DNA from: Lasioglossum baleicum
Lineage: Eukaryota; Arthropoda; Insecta; Hymenoptera; Halictidae
Direction: 5' to 3'
Assembly: GCF_051020765.1 (NCBI RefSeq)
Contig: NC_134932.1
Location: forward strand, 5,456,001-5,520,000
Length of the DNA stretch: 64,000 bases
Both the position numbers and the translations under genes were made by a program. This document shows, piece by piece, positions 52,430 to 64,000 of the stretch. Each line of letters begins with the position of its first letter. Position 1 is the stretch's first letter. The notes below the pieces were generated by a model. That model was not told the DNA's origin. It saw nothing but the letters and a program-made list of their open reading frames with translations, and did not search any database.

Positions 52430-55400
52430 GAATTACGCATCAAATTGTGACTTTTACGAAATGGCACAAGCAACCGGAATTTTTCTGAGTAAGATTTGAA
52501 AATAAGAAAAAGTCCTTTACTGACAATAAGACTTCTATTAACCATGAGTCTTTAAGCATTTTTTCCTGGTAACATAGTAGCTTTTTACCCTAGCAACAAG
52601 CGCAGCGCCTAAACCAGATTTTATGGACCAGGAAATTGGAACAACAGGCCCGTTGGTAACGAAGGACATATGTATAACTAACAAAAGTATGGATTTTGCG
52701 TGCGTTTCCGTTCAAATTTGCCAGTACACGGTGCATTGACCAGTTACGAACATTGATAATGCGACACAATGCCAGTCTGTTGCCGCCGTTCTCGTGTTCG
52801 TTTTCAAGCGCAAACATTCAATCCCTTGTTATCACGTTAAAAAGTTGTTATTTTGTTAGATGAGGTCCGCATTTAATTGCATATGGGAAACAAGTTCTAT
52901 ATACTCTATTGTGCGAGACAAACTGTGCGTCGATATATCGTTACGTACTGTAATTATTGCGTTTACGGATCATTGTGGTCAAAGCGAGAGTTAATGTTAT
53001 TATGAAACACAATTATATTATGAATTATTGTGTAATTATTATAACGTGCGAGTGCAATGACAAATTATTAAATACGGACGCCCGATTGTTGACTGCCGAC
53101 CACGCAGCCCGTACCAGCAGAAGTATTTGCGGAACATCAAAGAAAACAGTGTTGCGTGCGTTGATTTCTTTGTAAACCTTATGAAAGCCATAATTTATCA
53201 ACTTCAATTTGACATGCAGTCGCAATTAAAGCGCGCCAGAGTAAATATTGAGAGAATGAAACATTACTTCAGTACGATGTCTAGTTTCAACCATAACGAT
53301 ATTTTTTACAGCGATGATTTTTTTTAGTTTTTTAGATAATAATATAGGTACATAGTATTTTGTATTGCTTTCTTATCCCTATCCCAGGTCGTAGGTGTTC
53401 AGCACCTTGCGACCTCTGCGCGGTAGCTACACGCGTTTCTTCGCGTGGAAATTGTTCGAGGGACGTTTTCCCTTGCGGATCCTGGTTGTGTTTCGTTGTT
53501 GGAAGTTGAGACGTCCGGACAACGACGACGTCTGAAGACAGCATTCAATCCGGACGATTAGATCCCGGACGTTGGACGTCCTCGGCGGCGTCTTGGTCGA
53601 CTGGCGGGGTCCTCGTGCTTGGGTTCCATTTGGTAGGCAAATGCACGGAAACTCTGCCGTCAAATATTGAGACACGTACGCTCACCGGTACCTGCGTGCA
53701 CGGACCGGTGAACGGTACACGTGAAATCCGGCCTTTCCAGCTATTTATGTAAACGACAGTTCCCGGGAGAGTGTGGAAGGCTCGGTCGGGCGCGCGCGCG
53801 CGCGCGTCTCTCCACTCGGCGTTTGCTTATATTTCCGGCATTTTGTGAACATTACGGTGGCATTCAGGTGACGTATTCGCGGCTCTTCCTCCGGCGCTGT
53901 ATCTTCTTTTCTTGTGCACCAGCCCGAGCACCGTCTGCGAGGCTTCACGCTCGTGCCGCGCGTCTTGCTTTATTTTCCCCTTTTCGAGCGCTCTTCCTGT
54001 TCCCCAACCCCCTAGCCCGCTCGCTTCCTTGTTTCTTTCACGGAACCTTCCTGCGGGATACCTTGCGTTCTAGAACACGGCCCGCCATCGCAATAACTCA
54101 CCGTTCCCCTCCCTATCCCCCGTTTTCTGGCCAAGTAATTCCTGCGAAGATTGTCGCGTCTGTTAACTATTATCGTCCTCCAGCCGCCGCGCCGCACCAC
54201 CCGCTGAACCCCTCCATTGTTCTTCGCGAACATTCATATTCCCGCGAACGATCCCGACCAAATGAGCACCGAAGAATATTCAGGTCTAACGATAGCCGTG
54301 ATTGATTAACTTTCCCCGGAATCTGTTCGGGAAGATGGCTCCTCGGTTAGGGGATGCCCCTTCTCGAGCGTAACTTCCAGAACAGCCTCGAGGTATGATT
54401 GTTTTTCTTAATGTTCTGCTGGAGGGGAATTATTAGAGGCGTGCGGGAAGCCGAAATTTAGGGTCGGGACGGGTCGATATTTTCAGTATTTTATAGTGAA
54501 ACGTTCGAATGTTGATGGAGACAGTGACTCGGCAATAAAGATCAAGAATGATTGAAAAATTGCGTATATCATAAACCTTTATAGTTTCAAATATAGCAAT
54601 GAATAATACTTCATCATCGCAACAGTTTGCAACTGATAGAACAGCACACGTGCATGTCTCCATTTCTGACAACAAATTACGTCAGCGAAAGCTATCGTGG
54701 GCAATAAGGATTACCACTGGAAGTTTATGACGCTTTAATACTGAAACACGTGACAGCATGAATTTGCATGAAACGCATTACCGTTGTCGCATTTTTGACA
54801 CTTCTGACGGAAGTTTTACGTTGCGAAAGTGCGTGTCCTCCATTCTGGCGTGAACCGCAGCGTTTTGTTCGGATAAATCGCGTATTTTTCGAGCCGGTTC
54901 GTGAAACGATCAGTTTTAACATGGACATATGTATTTTACACAAATCAATACTTACAATCATTATTCGAAAGTACTAAATAATGTATAAGCCATATTGAAA
55001 ATGTTAAGTAAACGAACACATCTAACTGCAGCCAGAAAAACAGACCAAACATGATATACAATGCACCGAACAGATCAGAGGTTATTTTCCTCCAGTTACC
55101 GACGGCACTGGAAAACGACAGTGGATAAAACAACAGGTGCAGTCGTTCCTGAGATCAATAATAAATTTTCAAATTTTCCGGACACACGAGTCATTGCACA
55201 GGAATAGCGATGATGTTACGGCGCCTGTGGGTAACTACTGGGTACGAGTGGTGTTCGCATGAGACGTTCGCACGTAATACCACGTCTATGGAAACATAGT
55301 GGGCGAAGTAAGGTAGGCAGAGTGGTGAAACAAATGGGGGTAGTGTGGGGAAAGTTCCTTAAGCTGGGAGCTTACGTAGGACAGAACCGGCGCTGGAGGA

Positions 55401-56578
55401 TATATCGAATTTGTACGGAGAAAACGACGTGTTATTACCGTGGCGTGTATTGTCAGTCATATTAATTACCGTCGCAAGCGACAGCCGAAGATGCAAGAGA
55501 GCAAACCAGCTGGATTCTGCTCCGAGGAGATGCTTCGACGAACGGAATTAAGAATTAATCTCTTATCAATGGAGCTTATTGCCATTATGGGGGACATTGT
55601 ATTCATACGTGGCCCTCGTTGCCGAGCAAATTTATTCAACCAGCCATTTGAATGCACATCCGAACATCGGTTAAAGTATAAGAGACTCGAAACTTCCCTG
55701 GTAACCGGGCGAATGGATCTTCCTGACCCGTATAAGTGATTTAAGAAGGGAGAATGCACGAAAAACTCGACTAAGAACAATTTGAATAATTTAAAATCGT
55801 AGTCGGATTGAAGTCTGCGAACCGAACGACGACTCTGAGATGTTTTCCCCGGGGGACGCGTGTCATCGATCCGGGGTCTCACGTCACGCATTCATAAAGC
55901 GTCGCATTAATAAACACGATGTAAGTTCCATTTCCTCCGGGATAAAACCCCGAACACGGTCGTAGCACGCGTTGACGCCGACGTAATAGCTCGTAATTAT
56001 TGAACAACACGAATCAAAACCGTTCTTCTCACGTGAATAAATAACCGCATCGCGAGATACAATTTGTCGCGATCCCATTGAAACTGCAAGGGAAATCATT
56101 GTTTACGGTGCAATGGGACCCATCGATTTACAGTCGCACGTAGATTCGTTGACGAGAAAAAAGAATTTCTTAAAAAGAGGAGCTCCTTATTGGAAATTCT
56201 CGGATCAACATATGGTAATCGCGTCGTCAGCGTGGGCGTCGCCTAAAATCACGTTCAGGCGTGCCGTGACAACTGGTTCAGCTCGTAGGAGACGCAAAAA
56301 CGTTGTCCCAACCCCCGCAGGGCCAGCCAATCAATTCCGCGTCACGACGCGGCGTTGCATCGATGACAACCGTCATTTGCAATGCTATTGCGCTTCGGTC
56401 TTACCGTTGACAATGGGTGATTTCAATGTATTAATTCGAGGTTGATACGGCATAATGTTCATTGTTCCGTTTAGACAGTGGGTAAAGACCGCACCCACAC
56501 GCGCGCCGCGGTGTCCAAGTGACGACGAATACCAGCAACGGGCCGCGGATAGGAAGTAAGAGAGGTTTGCCGGGTAAC

Positions 56579-56612
<34 letters not shown>

Positions 56613-58470
56613 TGTGTGAGCGAGAGTAAGCGAGGGAGAAGCATTTCGTAGAGGGATGGGTTGCGCAGCGGCGGAGGGTCGTGCAAATGCATGTATATTG
56701 CTTCATGAATGCGCGCGCGATGAGCTTGTAGTTAGCCGTCGCGGTGTCATTATTAGCGTAGACAGGCTTATACGTCGCTTGTCCAGAATCCGCGGTGACA
56801 AATGGCCTCCTGGCAGACGAAACAGGTCCGAAAGCAATTTGCACCCCATGCTCGGGACGGATTTCCGCGCCCGCCCCACCGAAAAATGTTACACAAGGCC
56901 GGACCGTCCGTCCACTCTTGTCACTTCTATCGTCATCGTTTATTAATGGCCGGCGCGACGTCACCGCGACGTACAACTCCAGCCAAGTGGACACCTTGCC
57001 TAATTCATCAGCGTAATTGTATTCATACCCGCGCGCTTCTCCGTTCAGTTCGCCACGGTCCACTGCGAAAAAACACTTGAGAAATCACGAGCTCGGCGGT
57101 TTACCCAATGACTCCCTGTGTGCGCTGACCAGGTCTTCATTTATTAACACTATTTATACAATAGGTGTCGAAATTCTCAAAATTCTAACTGATCTTTATT
57201 TTGTTTCAATATCCATTCTCGCGGGTAACGCGATCAATAGAGTACAAAGAAAAATTAAAAGGGTTAATTTGTTTTTAAAAATAAGAAAATATTGCTAAGT
57301 TCATGGATCGTCGGAAATTCCCAAGAATTGCGAGAGAAGAAGCACCAGCGTTATCAAAGTCGCAATGCTTTCGGTACGCAACAAGTTTGAACAAGAGCCA
57401 ATCGACCATTGATAACAGCTTCCGGTGGGTTACATTTTGCTGAGGGGAATGGGACAATCGTACGATGAATAATATTAATCCGGCTAAAAGGCTGAAATTA
57501 TGATTGGGCTATTCCTTAAAAGATGGCTCGATGGAAAAGTTGGAGGAAGTTCGTAGCCGGAGGCGACTGTTGTTACGAAGGTCATTGTCTTCGACTGCAT
57601 CGAACGGGGGACGGGTGCCGAGGGAGAAAGGAAAGTTTTCTTGGTTGGGAAATATTACATTTTATCACATCCTGCTACGATCATTGCTGGACAATACATA
57701 GAAAGAGCTTTATTCCCGATCCCCTTTCAATCTCCTGATGGGACAATTTCCTTCGAAACGGCGAATGATCAACCAATATCTATTTCTATACCTTTTTCTG
57801 AGATCCGAGGCCCCGGCTCGCTGTCCCTCTTCTTCTACCCGCGACCTATTTCTATTAGCCATTTATGGCCGATGAGTTACTTTATGTAGTTCCATTGATC
57901 CTGCCGGCCATATCCGATTCTCCCCGTATCAGACCACGGATAAAACGACGGCCCATTGTTATCTTGCGGACGCCGCGTTAGGGCGACGACGACGCACCAA
58001 AATCTAATCTACCAAAGGAGAAATCAGTTTCGACCCCGGCTGCCCAGTGCGTGGGAGGACGTCCCGAGATTGTTTTCGAATCGGCGGCAAACTCGATTTT
58101 TCAGGATTTCTCCGCGATCCCGTAAAATTGATTTCGCTCGAGGAGAACTGCTCGATATGAATTCGAACAGTTCTGCTCGATAACTCGCTCTGCTTTCGAG
58201 TCTGACTCTCTCGAGAACAGGACGAAGCCCTATTTTTACAGGCAAAATTCAATGTCTTTCAAATAATAGTTTCGAAAGAAGTTATTAGATATCATCTCGT
58301 TGTTCGTGTCGCTAAAATTTTCTATTTTCTTTAATATTGCATATTTTCGTCGATTGTGGCGAAATTGTAGCCATACAGTATTTTATCGATAATTGTCCCC
58401 AACACCATTATCCGCCAGGGATACTATTCTTTGACAGTGGAGATCGAGAGGCCTCGCTCGCCGAGAAGTG
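52430..58470. other. Noncoding region with simple repeats
   Basis: CpG-containing intergenic or intronic sequence. A GC alternation is near 53790-53806. Long frames at 53721-54305 (plus) and 57063-56431 (minus) are low-complexity (Arg/Ala- or Ser/Leu-rich), overlap frames on the other strand and carry no domain. A purine/pyrimidine skew accounts for part of them. Confidence 0.4.
56587..56612. repeat. GA microsatellite
   Basis: About 13 GA units. Confidence 0.85.
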
Positions 58471-58478
58471 TAAACATA

Positions 58479-58840
58479 ACTAATCCAATGACAAAACTTC
58501 TTTATGTTTCATTATTTATTGGTGGGACTTTGACCAACATATTCGTGGCATGTTTCTAGTGAAAATGATACCAAATATGATATAATTCCAATTATATTTG
58601 CTTGTGTAATGAACGATGAATATGGGAAAGAAAGAGACGCGGAGAGTCGCAGCGCGCCGGCACAGTTCAAAGAACTTCCCATACGCTGTTCTTCCTTGTA
58701 AATACTCTTATATTCATTGTAAATATTATCCGAATTATATCGTATTTGGTGTCATTTTCATTTAAAAAATGCCACGAATATGTTGGTCAAAATCCCATAA
58801 AAAATAATGAAGAATAAAGAAGTTTTATCATTGAATTAGT
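58479..58840. mobile_element. MITE with ACTAAT(C/T)CAATGA termini
   Basis: Inverted arms continue inward through ACAAAACTTCTTTA and, further in, GACCAACATATTCGTGGCAT. A CCCATACGCTGTTCTTCCTT core is shared with the foldback element at 19.9 kb, and the right arm resembles 20.09-20.15 kb. It is non-coding. Confidence 0.7.
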
Positions 58841-58844
58841 ATGG

Positions 58845-59355
58845 TATATCCCGCAGGAGTGGGGATAGTTCTGGGACAATTGTCGGCCAGACATTTGGGA
58901 CATTTATCGATAAAATACTGTATCAATTTTATTCATCTTACATGTCTCTTAAAGGGATATGTTACCTGGTGTACCTGGTGTTCTCGACTGAATTTATTAC
59001 TACTATTAGTGACTACATTACGCCTAATAATGTCAGATAACTATATAAGATTTGGGTACAGAAATAACAGAAACAGTGAGTCGGGTTCATTAATTCTAGC
59101 TTTATGCATAGAGCGTATCGACTCGGGCTTTGATCTGGATGATGTCTTGCTCCGAACGTGTTCAAGGATTATCTGAAACCCGGTCGGTAAATAATCACGG
59201 CCCAATGGGGTACTAAATTCTGCACAAGTTCGCATGTCCGTAGAGCCGGAGATTAGACGTTCGATAATCTTCGGCGCGCAAGATACCGCGTCGCTGTACA
59301 CGCGAATCTGATTCAGCAGTCACGAGCTGACAACGATATTATTCCCTCGCAATTT
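58845..59355. other. Noncoding stretch
   Basis: No supported gene or repeat. Confidence 0.35.
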
Positions 59356-59360
59356 GCAGA

Positions 59361-59365
59361 GACGA

Positions 59366-59396
<31 letters not shown>

Positions 59397-59397
59397 C
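59361..59397. repeat. GAC trinucleotide repeat
   Basis: About 12 units with one GAT variant. Confidence 0.85.
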
Positions 59398-59399
59398 TA

Positions 59400-62300
59400 C
59401 ACACGCATTATGATGCTCTCATACGATGTCGCAGAGGCACGGCCATCTTCGTAAAGTAACGCGAGGCACGCTCGTTATTTTTACACTGGAATTTGCAGAA
59501 ACCCCTGTATTCACGACAAAGCTGCGTACGACGTGGGAAACGAGCCGGAGATAATTCGCCCTCTGTTTGCCTGCGCACCGGTTGAAGGAGCAAACCCGCG
59601 TCTGCATCCTTCCCCGACGCTCCTGAGGATTGCTGTTTAACAAAACCCTCGCGTCTCTTCGCTGCCACTAACCACCGCAGACACTTCGACGCATGCTCAA
59701 AAAGAAGGTATAGATTCCTTCTGTCACTGACTAGACAAAAGAAAAAGATTTTACTTTAAAATAGTTCGCAGTATTACCTCGATATATGTAAAAGAGATGT
59801 GCACGATATTTGCGTAAATGTATCCCCGAATGGAATATCCCTTGAGGTTCTCTGCGCAGCGTAATGGCAGCAATAATGAGAGTGCGTTGCTCTGTTGCAC
59901 CTGAATTGTAAGAAGAGCAACAATGGTCGGTATCCCGTTTGGATTAAACTAATTAAATATCCGAGTTATCTGACTAATTGGTGCAGCAGTTAAGAGGCTA
60001 ACGCAATTAGGGCAAAATGATTGTATTTATCCGGTTAATTACCAAGACCCGAGCTTAGCTGCACGGGCAAAAAGAATTATAGGGCGTTTCATCTAGGGCG
60101 TGTTAATTGCAGAACTTCAGCTCGTTAGTTGCCACGAGCAGAAGTGGAAAAATTAAATAAGCAACAAACTCGCCTGCAAATTAATATGATTAAAACGATG
60201 GCTTTCTTAAATAAATAAACGTATTTCCTGTACATTTCGTTTCAATTAGTCGATTTTTCGTCGTACGAGTTTAGAAGTTTCATTTCAGAAATGGGAACCG
60301 AAATGAAACGTTGCCATTTGCAAAGTAGCCCACTTCCCAACCACGACAGTGAATTCCTTTTAATTTGAAGATTGAACCAATAACATATTCTCCGCTCGGC
60401 GTCACGTACTCGCCTAAACGAGACGGCAGTTGCCGCAGTTGACGCACGCAGAGGGTTATCGGAAACGAATTTATTTGAGCGGTGGCTGATCGCTGACACC
60501 GACACGTTGCGTTTTACAGGGTATCGACGGCTTCCCCGTATTTTTTCCGTCTTATTATACTAAACCGTACGCTCGCCGTGCAAATGTAGCGTGCACCTTA
60601 TACGGTGCATGATAAATGGACGCGGTTAGTCAAATCAAACGGTAGTATTCAGCTGTTGCACGTTACCGCGCTGCACGGCACGCACTGCAAACAGTGATTT
60701 ATAATATTCAACGAAACGCGACGATCGTGTGTAGATTTGTTTGTGCAAGACGCACCGCGAAAATTCATCGGTCCCAGATGAAAAATTGATAACTCGCCAG
60801 CTCGTTACGCAACCAGGAAACGATGAAGAAGCGATCTCCCCTGAGCGAAAAGTAATTGACGCGGTACATCATCGAATCAAATTAGAACTTTCAAGAACAT
60901 CATCCCAACTTGGCAGGAATATAAAAATTGTTTTTACCGATTGTTTGCAGAACACGTTCACAAACAAACGTAAGATTCGCAATTGCTGATCGGTACAATC
61001 TCCCTCGTCAGGATGGAAATTAGCTTTCAGACGCATCGCGACCACAATCCTATTGCACGAAGGTCATAATTGCGGACAAAGTAGGAATCAGATTAATTGC
61101 GGCTAGTCCGTTTGACCGGTAGCAGTCGGATCCAATAACGATTAATCCGTGGGGATCGGGGCAGCATTAAGGGCGGCGAAACGTCGCGTCGGCGGAACGA
61201 ATCCGCTGAAAGGAAATAACTTTTGCGGGGGGTTAAGGGTCCGTCGAGGGGGATCGCTCGGAAGTTCGGGAAACGAGCGACGTCGGGCCCCCGCTCTCCC
61301 CTATTACTCGGTCACCTGGCATCCCGCTTTCGCCATCATTTTTAATTTAGGTTACCGCGGCGCAAGTTGCGAACGAATGTACCGAGGAAACCTGTCCGGG
61401 TTTCCGTGTGTCGACCCCATTAACGACGGACAGAGGCGCAAAAGCCGGGGAATATTTTTAATTGGACCGCAACCTTTGCCCGCGTCGGACGCTTGTTGCC
61501 AGTTTTCCGAGGCGGCGACGGTGCGGCGATGCGACGGCTCGAGCGGAAAAACCGCCAGGACTCAAAAGCGACGTCGGCCGTGTCCGTCGATTTTCCGCGG
61601 TGTTCTTTTTCCGTCGGCCCCGGACAAAAACGGGAACAGGCCGAAAAAAGACGCCGATCAACGCGGAACATGGTCGTGTGCATCGGCCATCGACGATGTG
61701 TAAAACGCGCGTATTTTAAAGAGGTATTCCGGTTTTCCATTTTCAGAAAATCGATTTTTTTCTCTCTGCAATTTCTTGGTTGGGCCGCTGGCAATCATGA
61801 TAATTAATATCCTATTTCGATCATAGAGGTTCAAGAAGAACTCTAGTTCTTCTCTAACGAGCACGATCGTCCAAGGAGCAGAAAATCGTTCGAAGGAAAC
61901 AAACCTGATTTCGATCGCGGTGTTTCCCAAATGAATCTACTGCACACTCGAGTGCGTCGATCAGCGAAATCCGGCCCGCGACCGTTCGATAACTTAATTC
62001 CCGCTGTGTTGAAATCTGGTTCGGTATAATTATTCAGTGCGGTGACTTTTGCGGGCCCCGCGTGTATCCGCGATAATGGCTACGGGGCAACGGCACGCGT
62101 ACAAAGTGCACGCGTCATCAGGTTGCACCGCAGCTTCCAGATTATAAGCCATGGAACATAAAAAAGTGTGAAGGGGCCACAATTAAAGGCACGTCGCTGG
62201 ACTGGTGGCCGCGCACCGTGCCTCGCCCGTGTATACTAATTACGCAAATGAATATTTATTCAATTGCTGCGTGAAACCTCAGCCAGGTGGCTCGGGACAA

Positions 62301-62535
62301 AGAGACGCGGTCGCGGGTAATATGTTGGCGTCCGCGATCTCCTCCCTATGCCCGTATCTCTGTTCCGCGGCATTCATTGCGTCATTCCACGATCGCCCGC
62401 TGCGGAAACGCGCGTCCGCGACCGTCTAATTGCAACATTCACCGCCGGAATCCAGTTAGCCTCATTTTTACATAGGTTAGGAACTGCGGCTGGGGCGGAG
62501 CGTGGCAGAGCACTGTCAACGAGCCGTGACGTTGA
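59400..62535. other. Noncoding, CpG-containing stretch
   Basis: The densest CpG part is 61.2-61.7 kb, where several long frames overlap on both strands, a sign of composition rather than coding. No signal peptide or domain was recognised. Confidence 0.4.
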
Positions 62536-62537
62536 CT

Positions 62538-62614
62538 TTAAAGCGGCCCCTAGACGTTCAATTATATTATTCAATCTACATTGACAATATTATTGAACGT
62601 CCAAGGGCCGCTTA
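62538..62614. repeat. Short hairpin repeat
   Basis: AAAGCGGCCCCTAGACGTTC near 62540 pairs with GAACGTCCAAGGGCCGCTT ending at 62614, with an AT-rich loop. Confidence 0.7.
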
Positions 62615-62670
62615 ACATTCGATTTTAATCTACGGTTCAGAGAGGAAGTGTTAACCTGAATTAATGTTAA

Positions 62671-62912
62671 CCCTTTGCACTCGGAGCAATTTTAATTCGA
62701 AACCCACAATCATTCCTTTCGACCCAGAACATTTTTATTCCATGTAATCTTTTTTACATTGTGCACATGAAATTTAACCAGTTTTCTCATGTAACAGTTG
62801 AGCTTCTCACAATTTATAGAAAACAGACGAATTTAATAATATTGAAACTGTTTTGAATAATGGTGTGGCCATTTTCACTGGCGCCTTACAGTCGCCATTC
62901 GAGTGCAAAGGG
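62671..62912. mobile_element. piggyBac-like MITE with TTAA target duplication
   Basis: TTAA (62667-62670) then CCCTTTGCACTCG; the complement CGAGTGCAAAGGG precedes TTAA at 62913-62916. 242 bp, non-coding. Confidence 0.88.
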
Positions 62913-62919
62913 TTAATTA

Positions 62920-64000
62920 TGAGTAAACTGCGGATCTTTGTAAAACTGGAAGATTTCTTTTAATCTTTGCAGATTTATAGGAAATGGCTATTAGAAGTCG
63001 AACAGTGTAATTGCAACGAAGACCATTTCCGCGTTCCCCGTAAAAAAGAGAGCTTGCCGCGTATACTATAACGAACAATATAAAGGTTTCAGACCGGCCG
63101 GGAACATTCAATACGTGGAACGCTTGAAAATACGAAACCGCCGCGACATTAAGTATTCATACGGAATCGCGAAGGAAGTGGTTCACCGCGAAGCTGGATT
63201 CTATAAAAACACCGTGCACCGCGGAATTAAATCGTCCGTACGCCGCGCTCCGGGAAGAAAATATTTTTCGTCTATGTGCATATGTATGTGATGCACAGGC
63301 ATGTAGCCTGCCTCGCACGGTTTGCTTGCAGCTCGGTTTTTGAAAGCGCGAGAAATCCGCGCGCGCCGCGGCGTAAATTAATTTCGAACGCGCGATTAAC
63401 AGGTGAAAGAAGTGTCCCGGGTCCCAATAGGGGTCGGTCGCCATAAATTTTCGCGTATCGCAGCACGGAGGATCGAAATTGCGCGCGTTCCTCCACGGCT
63501 CCCGAAACACCGCCGTGAAAATTAGTGCTGGGAGGAGATAAGATGCGGTATGTGTTCAAAATGCGATGATTCTTGTCGCGAATTGTGAAAGCCATGAATT
63601 AATTTGTACACCTAATGCATCGTGCTTCATGATCTAACTTCGTATAATATTCGAAACTGTATTAAAGATCTGTACGGTGCACAAACATTTTTCTTGAGGG
63701 TAAGATAGACTTGTTAAAAATTCAATATTGAAAATAAGTTCACAGTTTTGCACTCATTGCATAGCTACTTGACTAAATTCGCGTTTGCCAGCGAACGAGT
63801 AATTTGACCCAGTACGCAAATATACACCGCACAGTTAAAACACTTCATTACAGCAGAGAGCATGATTGTATGATTAAACTCATCGCGCGAGAGCAAAGGA
63901 AAGGTTAGTATAAACGTTCATTCCGCTCAGCAGGGTATTATCCTTCCTCTTCCTTTGTGTCGTACGATATAAATACATATAAAGAAGGTAATAGCCAAGA
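62920..64000. other. Noncoding window end
   Basis: No supported gene or repeat; GC-rich patches at 63.2-63.5 kb. Confidence 0.35.

Noticed and set aside
53721..54305. Open frame of 194 codons on the plus strand
   Set aside because: Arg/Ala/Ser-rich low-complexity product, overlapping open frames on the other strand, no domain and no splice or promoter support; explained by GC-rich composition.
54768..54977. Frame with a signal-peptide-like start (MKRITVVAFLTLL)
   Set aside because: No TATA box, no paralogue, no exon pattern like the cluster; a single occurrence is not enough to call a gene.
56431..57063. Open frame of 210 codons on the minus strand
   Set aside because: It runs through a GA microsatellite (Ser-Leu repeats) and overlaps several other frames; no recognisable protein.
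61149..61794. Cluster of 100-184 codon frames on both strands
   Set aside because: All frames are open because the stretch is CpG-rich; no signal peptide, domain or conserved motif.

Overview
The window looks like nuclear DNA of a bee (Hymenoptera, Anthophila). The main reason is a dense array of tiny secreted-peptide genes, several with the cysteine framework C-x-C-x7-C-x3-C. That framework is typical of the apamin / mast-cell-degranulating (MCD) peptide family, which is known as a bee venom family. The genes have introns, TATA boxes and AATAAA signals, and they are interspersed with Tc1/mariner, piggyBac-like, hAT-like, Transib-like and LTR elements. Species cannot be told from the sequence. 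No housekeeping gene or RNA gene was recognised.

Layout. (1) 0.4-9.6 kb, plus strand: tandem three-exon genes in three sequence groups: one singleton at 0.4 kb; four copies at 2.9-5.5 kb (one a pseudogene); five copies at 6.0-9.6 kb (the last a pseudogene). Their cysteine frameworks are longer versions (C-x5/x7/x8-C-x8-C-x3/x5-C) of the apamin type. (2) 11.3-13.2 kb, minus strand: two genes of a second family, a signal exon plus a short second exon; the 13.2 kb gene ends in FIPRLG-stop, a pyrokinin-type amidation motif. (3) 14.4-15.7 kb: two canonical C-x-C genes. (4) 16.2-21.2 kb: a foldback transposase remnant, another member of the 6 kb group, a Tc1-type insertion and an inverted, rearranged duplicate of the 9.3-12.6 kb segment carrying broken copies. 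(5) 22.2-27 kb: three more C-x-C genes, one 5'-truncated copy, a solo LTR and an intronic TTAA element. (6) 27-46.9 kb: no gene recognised, many short transposon relics. (7) 47.0-48.8 kb: two tandem genes related to the minus-strand family, with two orphan second exons. (8) 48.8-64 kb: noncoding, with MITEs and simple repeats.

How it fits together. Nearly every member has a 75-87 nt signal-peptide exon ending in a phase-0 intron. In the cysteine-rich members a second phase-0 intron always separates the third and fourth cysteines. A TATA box lies about 55-75 nt before the ATG, and a GTCACGA-like motif lies upstream in most. Both peptide families share these features, so the locus reads as one co-regulated, rapidly duplicating venom-type peptide cluster. 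Expression in the venom gland is inference; no expression data are available here.
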